From the NCBI RefSeq assembly GCF_000151665.1, contig NW_013171820.1, positions 62,001-126,000 of the forward strand: a DNA stretch of 64,000 bases, written 5' to 3'. The notes under the pieces are model-generated. The model was not told where the DNA came from. It made no database searches and saw only the letters and a program-made list of their open reading frames with translations. Each line of letters starts with the position of its first letter. Positions within the stretch are counted from its first letter, which is position 1. The DNA comes from Blastocystis hominis (taxonomy: Eukaryota; Sar; Bigyra; Opalinata; Blastocystidae). Shown piece by piece: positions 1 through 12,795 of this stretch. Made by a program: the position numbers and the translations under genes.

Positions 1-424
1 TTTTGATTTAGTGAATGCTGATAAAAATGATGATAGCACACCTATTCCGGTTGATTATGTGATTCAGGTGTATGCCAAAACATATGTTCAAGCAAAAGTA
101 TATTGGAGATATCGTCCATATACTCACCGAAATGGTGATGATATTCATGGCTCAATAACTTGGTTTATGGAATGTCATCAAAGGCCATATAGGGCTTCCT
201 TTAAAAATGAGGGAAAATACAAGCATTACGGAAAGGATGCAGTTGCGTCGTACAAAACAAAAACTCATAACATAGTGAGACCACAAACATACAGAAGTTG
301 GATAATGGCAGGATATAAGGGAATCCGAGACCAATCGGTCAGAGATAGGTTTCCGTGGACAAATCAATACTGGGAGAGTTCATATTTACGTCAAATCCAT
401 AAGCTATGTTTCTTTGTTTATTGA
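1..424 (+). CDS. 3' part of an unrecognised gene (cut by the window edge)
   Basis: The reading frame is open from base 2 to a TGA at 422-424, so this is the C-terminal 140 or so residues of a gene that starts outside the window. It is rich in Tyr, Trp, Arg, His and Lys (for example AKVYWRYRPYTHRN), with no membrane segment or motif I can name. An AT-rich TTTGTTTATTG run overlaps the stop and resembles the local poly(A)-site motif, so the real 3' end may lie there. It is followed on the same strand by a glycosyltransferase gene and shares its AT-rich composition. Function unknown. Confidence 0.45.
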   Translation, partial: FDLVNADKNDDSTPIPVDYVIQVYAKTYVQAKVYWRYRPYTHRNGDDIHGSITWFMECHQRPYRASFKNEGKYKHYGKDAVASYKTKTHNIVRPQTYRSWIMAGYKGIRDQSVRDRFPWTNQYWESSYLRQIHKLCFFVY

Positions 425-946
425 GAATAAATAAATTGTGTTTTTACAAATCAGGAACATAAAAACAGTTATGTGAGTTGCGACTAATACAAACCATAGT
501 TTGCTTCACTTTCTGTATTCGATAATAGTATTGTTGCTACTGAGCTACGTTTATTTATGAAGCGTAGTTTTGCTGTTATTATTATAATTATTATATAATT
601 TTAATATTTTGTGAAAACATACAAAATTGGAGCACTGTCAAATAATATGTATCTTTCAAAGTATTCCACATTAGAAACATATGTTACTACATGATCCACA
701 ATTGTTTGGACATAAAAGAATAAGTTAGGAAACGTTCACTTTAGCTTTTGGTGTGATGTAGTAATACAAGGCAGATTAAATTAAAACAATAAAATATACA
801 TACCTTGATACATAAGGAAAAAGCTAATCACTAATTGTGATGTATAAATTATATCACTGATTACAATAGTATTAAATTGGATACATAGAACTTGACACTA
901 TCGTGGATTTGCATATTTATGTAATATCACTAATTCTTATTTCTTA
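425..946. other. AT-rich intergenic stretch, no gene seen
   Basis: Very AT-rich spacer between the partial gene and the GT61-like gene. I see no ORF of note, tRNA or long repeat. It must hold the 3' end signals of the first gene and the promoter of the second. Confidence 0.5.
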
Positions 947-2679
947 ATGGGACGTTCTAAGTTTATTCTATTTTATTTTATTCTTTCATTCTATTGTATT
1001 TCAAACTATAATAGTTATCGATTCCAATTCTCTTGTGAATATGTTGCTGTGTATATACTTGATCCAAAATTACGTGTGAAAAGTACTGTTCTTCATAATC
1101 CTACCAAGACTTCGGAGTCCATATATTCTGAAGAAGTTGGACTGTTAATCAATCATCTTCCAAACAACCAACTCAAGGATATCTCGATTCCATTCGTTAT
1201 TGATTCGTCCTATTCCATAATATCAAAGCTTATTGTTGAAGAGGATTCTTGGTATATAAAAGACTACGTATATTCCCAAAACATCTGGTTATTAAAATGG
1301 GTATATTTTTATTTTTAGGAAACAAAAGTTTGATGTAATCGTGAGGATCCTTCAAAAAAAATACAACGAAATGTAGTTCTGAATTACACATATGACATTT
1401 AGAGAATCCAAGAGGAACCGTAATGAGACCAAATTCCTAGCAAGCGATTACTCGGTAGTTTCAATTAAATGTGTAAAAAATACTCAGTCACCATTTATGA
1501 ATGCTCATAATATATGTATTAATTCGTCCATGTACTGGAAGATATTTTTAGAAAGCGGAAAATTCAACATTCATTATCCTCATAATTCTAGTAACCGTTC
1601 TATTTCTTTTTTCATATCGCTTTTAGATGGTCTCACAAAATCGATGTTGTAAAGGGGAAGATACCTCAGAATGTGAAATGGATCAATACCAAGCAGTTTT
1701 TTGTTTCTCAGCCCTATGTATCAAGGCATTTAGGTCACTTTACAGAATCAGTAAATCACGCTTTATTAAAGCTTCGTTTTCCATCTGCTTATTTGCCATT
1801 GACAGATCTCTTCTTCCCAACCTTTCCTGTAGATAAAGTTAAATGGACAAATGCATATCTAAAACTACTATTGAGCCTCTATCCCGATAATATGCGTCCG
1901 TTAGTTCATCTCCCTGGTAGTATTCCCATTGACACCCTGACTTGTTTTCGAACTGCTGTATAATTAGGAATTGGTACTAATGATTAGGTGTTGTTAGATA
2001 AATGCATGTTTGGTGGGGGATTATCGTACTGGCCAGGCTTTTTTTCTCAAGATATGATGAGAGCATCGGCATATCGCTATGTTGACATTCCCACAAAATT
2101 GAATAAACCACAATTGTTATCTTTGCTTATCGTCGATCGAAAGAAAACGAGAAGTTTTATTGATGGAAAGAAATGGATACGAATCATTGGTTCCCGCTTT
2201 AAAGTTTATGCAGAGATTACTAGCGTTATTTTTAGAATCTGTCCATTTCGTACTCGTTATTAGAAAACATTTCCTTCAAAAAGCAGGTCCAACTTTTTTA
2301 CGAAACGGATATTTTTATGTCTACTCATGGTTGTGCCCTCATAAACATTATGTTTGCTACCCCACACTCAGTAGTGATTGAATGTGATCCTCCCTACTTT
2401 TATGAAATGAGTTACACTGAAAATGTTATGATATCGCGAGTTCACTATATTTTGGTTTCGTCTTATTCCTCTCATCCTGCTAATGATACTCGTTGGATGA
2501 AAGCGCAAAATGCATACATGGATGGTAGTTTCTACGTCATTCACAAACAGTATGTGAATCTTAAAGTGGATCCTCCATTGGAAAGTGTTCTGTTTGCAGT
2601 ACAAGATGCTATTGAATATCTGAATCGATGGCGTTTCATCTATGAAACGAATGATAAGTGGTCTCCCTTATTCTATTGA
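947..2679 (+). CDS. GT61 (DUF563/EOGT-like) glycosyltransferase, multi-exon
   Basis: Starts at ATG 947 with an N-terminal hydrophobic stretch (FILFYFILSFYCI), as in a Golgi/ER type II enzyme. Introns fitting the local rule lie at 1288-1318 (31 nt), 1373-1402 (30 nt) and 1958-1987 (30 nt, with CTAAT near its 3' end). Two more are needed near 1590-1630 and 2230-2263 but their 5' ends are not settled. The C-terminal exon has the family hallmark: ETDIFMSTHGCALINIMF, then SVVIECDPPYF, matching the HGAGLTN...VIE block of GT61 enzymes that transfer xylose or GlcNAc in the secretory pathway. It ends at TGA 2677-2679. The family call rests on this block; the sugar cannot be predicted. Confidence 0.7.
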
Positions 2680-3123
2680 AGTGTTTTCTTTAACCCACAT
2701 TACGATGTAACATTCTAAATTGTGATGCAAGGTATGCCCAATATAATACGTTGCAATGTTACGTTGTTTGTATTCCTGTTTCCATCTATACTTTTTATTA
2801 TCACATGCTAGTGGTAAATATAGCTCCCTTTATTCATTTGTATATATATATATATACATATATATGTGTTATTTGTTTTACATAATACATTACTTACGAT
2901 TCTTACCATCATCTTCTTATTGTCTATTTGATCAAGCATCTTTCCTTCACATAGAAAAAAGATTCATTCTGTGTATTCTTTGAATAGAATACTTATGCTC
3001 ATGATTCCTCAATTCCACATTTTTCCTATCTAAATTATCATTCACACAGAAATTATCCTTCGACTCCTTGTATCTATAAAAAACAAACTGAAGAAAATAG
3101 TTCATTTTATATGATTTACAAAA
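2680..3123. other. AT-rich convergent intergenic region with short TA repeat
   Basis: Spacer between two convergent glycosyltransferase genes. It contains a TA dinucleotide run near 2842-2866 and, for the minus-strand gene, an AGTTTGTTTT run near 3090 that resembles the local poly(A)-site motif. No gene seen. Confidence 0.5.
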
Positions 3124-4488
3124 TTATGGTTTCCACTCCCTATCAATCACTCTCGACACATAGGGACCATCTAGTCTTGTATACTTCATTATTGATCTTG
3201 GAATATATGTATTATCTATCCTGATTTGATATGTATCCTGAATTGATCGTAGCAAATTTCCTGATATTTTCTTACATTTTTCCTCATCATTTCCAAATTC
3301 CCAATGAAAAGCGGGATGATAATCAAAGTCCCAGTTCATTGATCTGCGAGGCTTGATATTATTTAGTAAAGCAGACAAGACAGATTGATCCTGCCTGTGG
3401 TTATCTTTATTTGAATTACGAGGAGATACGCACTTTTGCGTAAAGGCGCATTGATAATAGGGATATAACACTCTTTCCACAACATCACTATGAGACCAGT
3501 CCGATACAATCAAGCCAGTCGAACAATTAGGGTCATCGTAGCTGAAATGATCGATCAAATGATGCTGGATAAGGAAATTAGCAGTATCCGGATGCGTCCA
3601 ACGCTTTTGGTTTCCTTCCGACGGAGGACTGTAAACTCCATCCACACGAGCATTCGTTATCTCTCGACTGATTCCTTCCCTGATTAGATTGCCTCCATCG
3701 TTCCACATTGTAATACCTTTCCATGCAAAAGCGGCATCCATGTGGGCAATCACCTTCCCGATATTCTTTTCTGTCCACATCCATTTCGGGAATGAGTTCC
3801 ACTTGAACTTTCGATAGGCTATAAAACCATTCGACTTCATTTTCAATTGGACTTGGCGAATCGACTCAAAGTGAGCAAAGAGAATATTCCGTTCTTTGTC
3901 CGTGAGTCCGAAATCGATGTACAGGTACGAAGCATAAGGATCGGCTAATACCATAGAATATAAGCAATTGAAGGACGCAAATGCTTGGTCGTCCGAAGCT
4001 CCAGTGACCATCAGTACATCCGATTTTTGATATTGAAATCTAGGAATATTGCCGGTGAGAACATAAGAAGGAGAACCAACTGAAATTCCATAATTCTCAT
4101 ACCGCATTGAGATATTAGAGACCAAGACGTTGAATGGAATAGGATACTGGATATCGTCATAGTCATATTCTATAGATTACAGCACGAAGAAGAAGAATAT
4201 ACGATTGCGTTCAAACTTTCCAAACTCGGTGAATTTGTCCCAATCGTTGGAACCATCCGTTTGTTTCATTTCAAACTTCTGAGCAGACTCGCTGTCATAA
4301 TTCTGTCTTATTGCCATATCAGAATGGTGACCTGAGTTTTCATTAGAGAAAACATGCAATTCATGAATAATATTGCCTAGAACTAGCATACAAAAGAGCG
4401 ACAAAATCCAGGAAATGCACTTTTGTATGAAGCCACTCATATTCATGAAAAAATAAGCCAAAAGGAAGACAATTATTGAAACTCCCAT
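3124..4488 (-). CDS. Type II membrane protein with DUF1647-like glycosyltransferase domain
   Basis: Two exons, 4488-4203 and 4169-3124, around a 33-nt intron (4170-4202). Spliced, it codes for 443 aa. The N-terminus holds two hydrophobic segments (VSIIVFLLAYFFMNM and WILSLFCMLVLGNI), consistent with a Golgi-type anchor. The lumenal part follows the pattern of DUF1647 nucleotide-sugar-transferase-like proteins: VTGASDDQ, then YLYIDFGL (acidic nucleotide-binding strand), FAWKG, MWNDGGNLI (DxG-like motif), GVYSPPSEG and RWTHPDTANFL. Family assignment is from the order of these blocks. Donor and acceptor are unknown. Converges with the GT61-like gene and is divergent from the next plus-strand gene. 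Confidence 0.65.
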
Positions 4489-4873
4489 CCTTTACAGTTG
4501 TTCGCTTGGAATCGTTTTGGGTCGTTAGGGTCTCCATTTGAATTAGGATCGAAGGATATGGCTTAAAGATCATAGAAGTGAATTCGTTTGTCTTTTGTCA
4601 CATGCAAGACAGTTTATAGGTGCAATATGAGTATCTAGTTGTAGAAGACAATTGGTGTATACATTTTGCTTCAAACCCTCAGCTGGACCCACTTTGGGAT
4701 CTTTCATGCAAACATTCCCATATCTTCATGTCTCACTATTGCGTCACCTGAATAATAACAATGTGAACCTCCTATCTTTCCTACCAATCGGTTTTTAGGT
4801 TTTTACAATTCATTTTTTGGTCCTTGGTTTTGTATTATTAATATGATAGTGTGCTGGTATCGAAGGGATATTG
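4489..4873. other. Divergent promoter region
   Basis: AT-rich spacer between the minus-strand DUF1647-like gene and a plus-strand membrane-protein gene. It should contain both promoters. I see no distinct TATA pair, RNA gene or repeat. Confidence 0.4.
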
Positions 4874-5680
4874 GATGCTTCATTGTTGATAATGGTAGGG
4901 TGTTTTGGTCTCTTGTTTCTAGCAAAGCCTTCTGACCTGGATTCTAGTTTTGATTTCTCGTTGCCAGAGAAGGTTTTATATTCTAAAGTTTACTTTTCTA
5001 CCCCAATCATTGATTTGTGTACAACTACCGAACTATCTGCAGAATCGTTTTTTGATCTGTGCCATGAGGAGTCTCCACTATTCTTTTTTCGATTCCTTGT
5101 GTTTTCCAAACTCTGTAAGTGTGGCTGGTATTGATTTTCCACAATCTTGCGTAAATTATAAGGACTGTTACGAGTGGCGCGGATGTAGGGTGCGATTATT
5201 GCCTCTATCCCACTGATGTTGATTCTTCGCATTCCTTGTCTCTCGTTTCGTTGGAATACCCGGTTGGAATTGGTTTTTCGATTTTCCTGTTTTGGTTCAC
5301 TGGTAGTTCAACCTGTTGCTGGAAGTGAATTCTTTTCGTCTAATTCTTCAATTTACTCTCCTTATTCTTGTTTTTTGTCGGAATCAATTCCGTCGCAACT
5401 CAATTTGAAAGACAATTCCAATACAGGTGTTCACTGGCGAGATATTCAACGTTTTTCTCGCCTCTCGGGCATTCGTAGGAAGTATTGGAATCGCGCAAGT
5501 TTGATCACTTCATCTCCACTCTCTTGTCGTACCCTTTCTGAAACGCTCAACTTGGATCGTTCCTCGTCCCTTTCGCTTGTCCAGTTTCAGGTAATCGACT
5601 CTTTTCTCTGTAAACTCTCTCAGCACTGGGATCCTGCCCATCCATCAAGCGAAGCCGCAGAGTATGTAACGAAAGACTAG
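4874..5680 (+). CDS. Probable secreted/type I membrane protein, exon structure unresolved
   Basis: Three overlapping open frames suggest one multi-exon gene ending at TAG 5678-5680, 6 nt before a TGTTTGTG poly(A)-type motif. N-terminal part: a hydrophobic start and an acidic lumenal stretch (FDFSLPEKVLYSKVYF). Middle: a Cys-rich patch (CVNYKDCYEWRGC) that could be PSI-like. Then a hydrophobic segment (YPVGIGFSIFLFWF) and a Ser-rich tail of about 120 aa. Candidate introns are GT...CTAG at 4894-4921 and a 33-nt GT...CAG at 5591-5623 that is in frame either way. The start codon and the middle splices are uncertain. No family recognised. Confidence 0.4.
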
Positions 5681-5718
5681 TAGCATGTTTGTGAACAAAC
5701 CTCCGAAACACGAATGAC

Positions 5719-7184
<1,466 letters not shown>

Positions 7185-8804
7185 GTAGATTATAGAAAAT
7201 TATTACAGAGCAGATTGCAAGAAGATGATTTACGACTCTAGGAAGTGTTTTACCTTAGAATGGTAATAACGAAAATGGACTCGATTTTGCATATTTCAAT
7301 AATTGCCCCTATTTTCTGTGATTGTCAATATTCTATGTTTTCGTTCCTAGTTGTATCGCTGGCTGTTTGGCTACGCTATTCTCCAGGAGAATGAAAGGAG
7401 CGAGTCTGTACTTTCCATTTGGTAATTAGGGAATCATTGTTTGTATAAGGGTTGGAAAATTGAATCGCTAAAGAGATTTTGTGCTTATTGCGACATGTAT
7501 AATGTACTGTATTCTCTTTCTTAAGATAGCAAGAATTTGACTAGATATCTGCAGGCAGTCATGTCTTATCTGAATAAAAACACTTGATTTTTTGTGTTCA
7601 TGTTGTTGATTTGTGAGACAACCTATGTTACTGCTGAGTAATATCTATTTTGCAAGCTAGAATTGTATCCATATTGACTGTGTAAAGAGAAGATACACAA
7701 CAAAGAGTCGAATCGACCTCTTGTTTGATAAATAACAATCCACACTCAAAAACTAATCTCCTCCATTATTATTATTACTATTATTATTTGGTAATTGTGA
7801 ACTAAGTACAAAAAAGAGTGTTTCAAACAAACCAACTAAAAACCTATAAAACATTAGATATGTCCAAGCAAAAACATCAAAGAAACAAAAATATAGAGTG
7901 TTCAGACATCCAAGGAAAATCCTGCATCAGTGTATACTTTGCCAAATATACACTCTTGGGTAGCCTGCGAATGGAATACCAATTTTTTTCATCTCTACAC
8001 CCTCACATGTGTACTCAGACATCCAAGGAAAATCCTGCATCAGTGTATATTTTGCCAAATACACACTCTTGGGTAGCCTGCGAATGGAATACCAATTTTT
8101 TTCATCAGTGTACACCACCAAACAAGTCAGAGAGCAACGTAATCTTCTAACACGGTATCTTCAGTCCGCCCGTTGCCAGCTCATCATCCCGAAAATCCAA
8201 TCTCACTCCACTTACCTATACCTAGATGAACTTGAAAGAAATAATGCCGACCGTTCAATGCTCACCTATCATATGAATGAACAGAATTTGGTTCATCCAA
8301 TGATTTTGCACTTAGAGTTCTACTCCAATTTGTATCGTATAGGATTAGAAAGGGTATTATATCAGAGGCCACGAATGTAGTCTACGAATGGTGTTGAAAG
8401 GGAAGGAATATGAGCAGAGTGGCTTTGTCTCTTTCAAACGTATGCTCGGGTATTGAGCAGCTTGTAGCAAGAGCATATAGAGAAGTGCTTGTAACATAAA
8501 TGCAGGTAACTGTTATCTTTCACCTGCAAATTCGCTCACTACTAGATAATATTGTTGCTAGTTTTTAGCCAACAATTTTTTCATCGAATTTGCATAGATT
8601 TGTGGTTTATGCTTTATAACTGTATTTTCGTTTCTGGAAGTGTGCTTTGCGTTTTCAATAGATTGTATGCATGCTGGATATCGTGTTTTGAAGGTAATAT
8701 AGAAACACAATCCACCAATCTCTTAAACTCGCTCCTTTCTCTTTACCAATTCCCCTATTCTGTATGTAGTTCCAACAAATAACATAATCAAAGTATATCC
8801 ACTT
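7185..8804. other. Gene-poor stretch with a tandem duplication
   Basis: No confident gene in 1.6 kb. The first 600 nt are AT-rich and include the promoter of the minus-strand CK1 gene. A 113-nt tandem duplication lies at about 7899-8120. After it, an open frame at about 8110-8380 (ends YQRPRM) could be a gene fragment, but I recognise nothing and see no supporting intron. The last 20-60 nt hold the 3' end of the AAA protease gene. Confidence 0.4.
7899..8120. repeat. 113-nt tandem duplication
   Basis: The block beginning CAGACATCCAAGGAAAATCC at 7903 recurs at 8016 with few differences, running through GGGTAGCCTGCGAATGGAAT and a T-rich end ATTTTTTTCATC. The period is 113 nt and the copies differ at only a few bases over about 95 nt, so the event is recent. 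It lies in a region with no confident gene. Confidence 0.85.
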
Positions 8805-11784
8805 TTAATGCTTGCCCCTTTGCCATAACTTATCAAATATTTCCTTCTCTTGATCACACCGTAGCTGAACCATCGCCTTTGCAATCTCCGTAGCAAACTT
8901 GTCGATATCCACCGCATCTTTGCCTTTGACCTGGGTATTACTATTGAGCGTATTTTCCTTCTCAGCACCCTCCGCTTGCTTTTTTGCCTTGAGTTCGAGC
9001 ATTTCTCCTTTGATGATTCGCTGAGCATCCTCCCCCGAAATGGTTTCGTGTTCCTCCACGGCCTACTTCACTAGAAAGCAAACGGAGCCTACATCAGCCA
9101 GTTTTAGCAAAATGTGCTTATTGTTCTCGATGAGGGACTTTGCGCGGTTGTAGCTCTCCGAGAGGATTTCTTCGATCTCCAAGTCGTTCTTTCGCTTGGT
9201 AGCTTCCGAATAGTTCGGGAGCGGATCGTGTGTGAACCGATCAACTCCCGTTCGTACGCGGATTGTCTAGTGTATGCACACAGTCATCCTGCCCTACGCT
9301 GCCCATTCCCCATTCGTACACCGCTTTCCTCGCCATCTGCGATGCTTGCTGAAGGTCGTTTTCCGCTCCAGTAGTCACGCGATCTTTTCTACAGTTGGAC
9401 GTAAATCCAAGCAAACTACCCAAAAAAAACCTCCTCCGCTGCTCGGCCTCCCATAGCCACATCGATGCTCGCAAGCAGCTGCTTCTTGGACCGCGAATAC
9501 AGTTCTTCCTCGCCCAGAACATGGGTGACATAGCCCAGAGCCTTGTGTCAATTCGGCGCGCTATTCCTACATTACCGCGAGGAATGATAGTGATTTTTCC
9601 GATCGGAAGCGTTCCGTCGGTGAGGAGAGAAACCAGAGCATGGCCGCACTCGTGGATTCTACATAAAAACGGAGAAAAAAGGAGGGAACATGGTGTTTCG
9701 AATCGCTTGCTTATCATCTCCGAGAACTTGCTTGGAGCCGATCTGAATGCGGTCCAAGGCTTCCTGGATGTGCTCGAACTTGATATCTTGCGAACCGTTC
9801 GACACGGAGATCATTGCAGCGACGTTGATCAGACTCTCCAGCTCTGCGCCAGAAAATCCAATCGTTAGGCGAGAAAGGACTTCGAGATTCACGTCTTCGG
9901 AGAGGCGCGACTACGGCAAAGAGATGCGATGCTTTCTACCTTCGATGTGATCTTCTTCAGCAGAGTTTCGCGTGCTTCGCGATCGGGTAATGACGCTATG
10001 ATTCAATGCGCAAATTGAAAAATACTTTGAATCTCCACGTCAAATCGTCCGGGACGGATGAGTGCAGGATCGAGAACGTGCTTCAGATTGGTGGCCGCGA
10101 TGACCAGAATGCCTTCGTCGTCGCGGAAACCTCCGATTTCGTTGAGGAGCTGATTGACGGTTTGGCGGCCGGATCCGCTGCTGTAAAAGGAACGCTTGAG
10201 ACCGACGGCATCGATTTCGTCGATGAATACAATGCAGGGAGCCTAGAAGAGATGAGCAAATGGAGCGGGGTGGGAGAGAGGAGAGCATTCTGCATTAGAG
10301 AAGAGAAAGTGCGGTGTTAAGAGAATGAATAGTATTACTGTCATCACACTCAGTTAAAAAAATACCATGGTCATGAATGAGCAAACTCGAATATCATGGC
10401 TGAGCAAACTCATTTCTACATCCATACACACACACAACACTTGAAAACGCAGCAATCCAACTTAACTTGCACACACTCACACACACAACATCCCATTCAC
10501 TCACACACACAACATCCCATTCACTCACACACACAACATCCCATTCACTCACACACACAACATCCCATTCACTCACACACACAACATCCCATTCACTCAC
10601 ACACACAACATCCCATTCACTCACTCCAACTCACTTCAAATCGATGCTCCGCCCATTTCAATTCTATCAACACCTACATGCTTCCTCGCATCTTCGAACA
10701 GTTTCCGCACTCGCCTCGCGCCCATGCCCACAAATATCTCATCAAACTCCGATCCAGAAACGAAAAAGAATGGAACTGACGCTTCGCCAGCAATCGCTCG
10801 CGCCAGCAACGTCTTTCCCGTCCCCGGAGGCCCCGTCAGCAGCACACCAGTAGGTTGTTTGATTCCCATCAGCTTGAACTCGGAGGGATCCTGGAGATAC
10901 TTCACCAACAACTTGACTTCATCCAGCGATTCGCCCAATCCAATCACATCGCTAAAACGGGTCTCGATGTTTTTTTCAGGAATGTACTACATATAAACAG
11001 AACGCGGAGGATCCACGGATATGGTCGGGAATATGTCGGTCTCCTTCTTTGAGGATACTCTCTTCCAAAACCAGACAACAAGAAGGAGAGAGAATGCAAG
11101 GATCACATATTTGCTAATGTTTGGCTTCTCGAAGTAGTAATGCAGCTTCGAATACTTGGATAGAGAGTTGGCCACTTCCTCCATTTCACCCTCCGTTAGG
11201 CCACAAAATGAAATCCTTTTTTGAATGTCTTCAGATGGCAGATTAAGAAGATTAGGATCAAAATAGAGCAAGTATAAGGAACTATCAGTTACCTAAAACT
11301 CCAGTACATACAGAATATAAATGTCTCTTCCATATCTTCTACGATCCTTTATTTGCCGGAGACAGGCTTGAGACATATGATAATTCCCTTGCGAAAAACT
11401 ACTCTACACTTCAAAAATACTATGAAACACATACCATCGCATAATAAAGATAAGTCTTATCATCAAACCCCTTAGGTTGAGCACCTTTACTTGGGACTTC
11501 AACTTTTTGCGCTTCTTTTCCATTCTCCGGATTTTCTAAAATTGGTTCACTCCCTAAGCTCGTTAAGAAACAGAACTAAGTACCAATTCGATCTGAATTT
11601 ACTGAAGAAGCAATAAAACGTCGCACTATTTGAGGTCTGGCTGGGCCTTGAATGAAAATATAAAGAAAGTACGATATTTATCAAGAGGTGTGAAACGAGG
11701 GATTTGCTTGAAAAGTCCAGGACTCTCACGAGATAGTGTGGAGACAACGGCTCTCGGTAGAACCCGCTGACTTAATGAGAGCAT
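8805..11784 (-). CDS. YME1: Mitochondrial (i-AAA/Yme1/FtsH-type) ATP-dependent zinc metalloprotease
   Basis: Fourteen exons with 13 introns: twelve of 26-31 nt and one of 435 nt (10243-10677). They leave exactly 729 codons (728 aa). The N-terminus ([19 protein letters not shown]) is an Arg/Ser-rich presequence, so the product should enter the mitochondrion-related organelle. One membrane span ([15 protein letters not shown]) near residue 190 favours the i-AAA (Yme1) type, which faces the intermembrane space. Motifs in order: Walker A GPPGTGKT, Walker [11 protein letters not shown], second region [19 protein letters not shown], zinc site HECGH (the usual form is HEAGH), PRGNALGYVT, and [13 protein letters not shown]. 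It degrades misfolded membrane proteins. Most introns end TAG, but one 26-nt and one 29-nt intron end AAG. Confidence 0.93.
10243..10677 (-). other. Unusually long intron (435 nt) of the AAA protease gene
   Basis: The flanking exons join exactly between GARKH and [11 protein letters not shown], so the whole segment is intronic. It begins GTAGG and ends TCTTCTAG. It is over ten times the local intron size and its core is a 24-bp minisatellite. Confidence 0.85.
10466..10627. repeat. 24-bp minisatellite inside an intron
   Basis: About six and a half near-perfect head-to-tail copies of a 24-nt unit (TCACACACACAACATCCCAT plus TCAC). Because the unit is a multiple of three without stops it makes artificial ORFs on both strands (for example SHTQHPIH repeats); these are not genes. 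Confidence 0.95.
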
Positions 11785-11882
11785 AAAACTATTTTTGGCC
11801 TCAATTGGGTTCCCTTCTTTCGCCCGGTGCTATAAATAGAGTGAGACTCCTTCGTCTCCTCCACTCCTAAGCTACGATTTTC

Positions 11883-11890
11883 AACAAACA
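11883..11890 (-). terminator. TGTTTGTT poly(A)-site motif of the EF-1 beta gene
   Basis: Exact TGTTTGTT on the minus strand, about 35 nt after the TAA of the EF-1 beta gene. The same octamer follows many other genes in the window. Confidence 0.7.
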
Positions 11891-11924
11891 AGAAGAGGTA
11901 GTCTGAAGCCCAACAACTTAAAAC

Positions 11925-12795
11925 TTAAGAAATCTTGTTGAACGAAGCGGTCTCAGTGGACTGCACGTCATTCTCGAACTGCATAATGGCATCGATGACA
12001 TCATCCTCAGAGCAGACATCATCCTCAATCACGCAGGAAATCTGCAGGAAGCACAGTCCATAGGCCAGAGGCTCGATGTTGCAGGTCTCGCTCCACTTGC
12101 ATCCCTTGACCTCGGTGGCGCGGATCTTCTCGAACAGAGCCTTCAGATCCGTCTCCTCGTCGTAGGGCTTGATGTTGATCACCAGCAGAGACTTCTCCAC
12201 CTTCTTGTTCGCCTCCTTCGCGGCCTTCTTCTTCTCAGCCTCAGCGCGCAGCTTCGCCTCCATGGCAGCAGCGGCCTCCTCGTCCTCCTCGTCGTCGTCA
12301 TCTCCGAACAGATCCTCTTCCTCCTCTTCCTCTTCCTCCTCTTCCTTCTTCTCAGCAGCAGGGGCAGCAGCAGGGGCAGCAGCAGCCTCAGCACAGTCAC
12401 AAATGATCACGTAGCTGACCACATAGGTGAAGTGGCAGAACTCCCAAATACGCATAACCTTCACCTTCTTTCCATCAACAACGGCAAAACCGTTCTCAAT
12501 AGCTCCCTCGCAGGTTTCCTCAAAGGTGGAGTCAGTAATGGTCATCTTGGAGTACTTCTCGCACTCGCAGCACTAGACTCTTATCCAAAGGTTGGAACAC
12601 CTACGCAAACCGGCTTTCCGTTAATAACAAACTTGGTGCAGCAGCCATACTTGACAGTAGCAGCCAGTTCCTTGATCTTCTCCTAACAAATTAGAACTAC
12701 ATAGGACAGTCAAATACAATGTAAGAAGGAATAGGCTTAGTAGCCAGGCAACGAGTAGAATAGACGGGGGTCTTGCAAATACAGAAACGCTCCAT
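11925..12795 (-). CDS. EEF1B: Elongation factor 1-beta (EF1B guanine-exchange subunit) with Cys-rich N-terminus
   Basis: Three exons (12795-12718, 12682-12605, 12572-11925) with 35- and 32-nt introns give 267 aa. The C-terminal half is standard EF-1 beta: acidic DLFGDDDDEEDEE box, KKAAKEANKKVEKSLLVINI, KPYDEETDLKALFEKIRA, then the EF1_GNE domain ending FENDVQSTETASFNKIS. It reloads eEF1A with GTP. The N-terminal ~110 residues are not the usual GST-like domain. They hold about 14 cysteines in CxC and CC pairs (FCICK, YGCCTKF, VCCCECEKYSK, IICDC), suggesting metal binding. A TATA run (12801-12811) sits just upstream of the ATG, implying a short 5' leader. High codon bias fits strong expression. 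Confidence 0.9.

Noticed and set aside
7909-8110. CRISPR-like direct repeat
   Set aside because: Only two copies with a long unit, in a eukaryotic context; a simple tandem duplication.
10396-10853. HTQHPIHS repeat ORFs
   Set aside because: Translations of the 24-bp intronic minisatellite on the strand opposite the protease gene.
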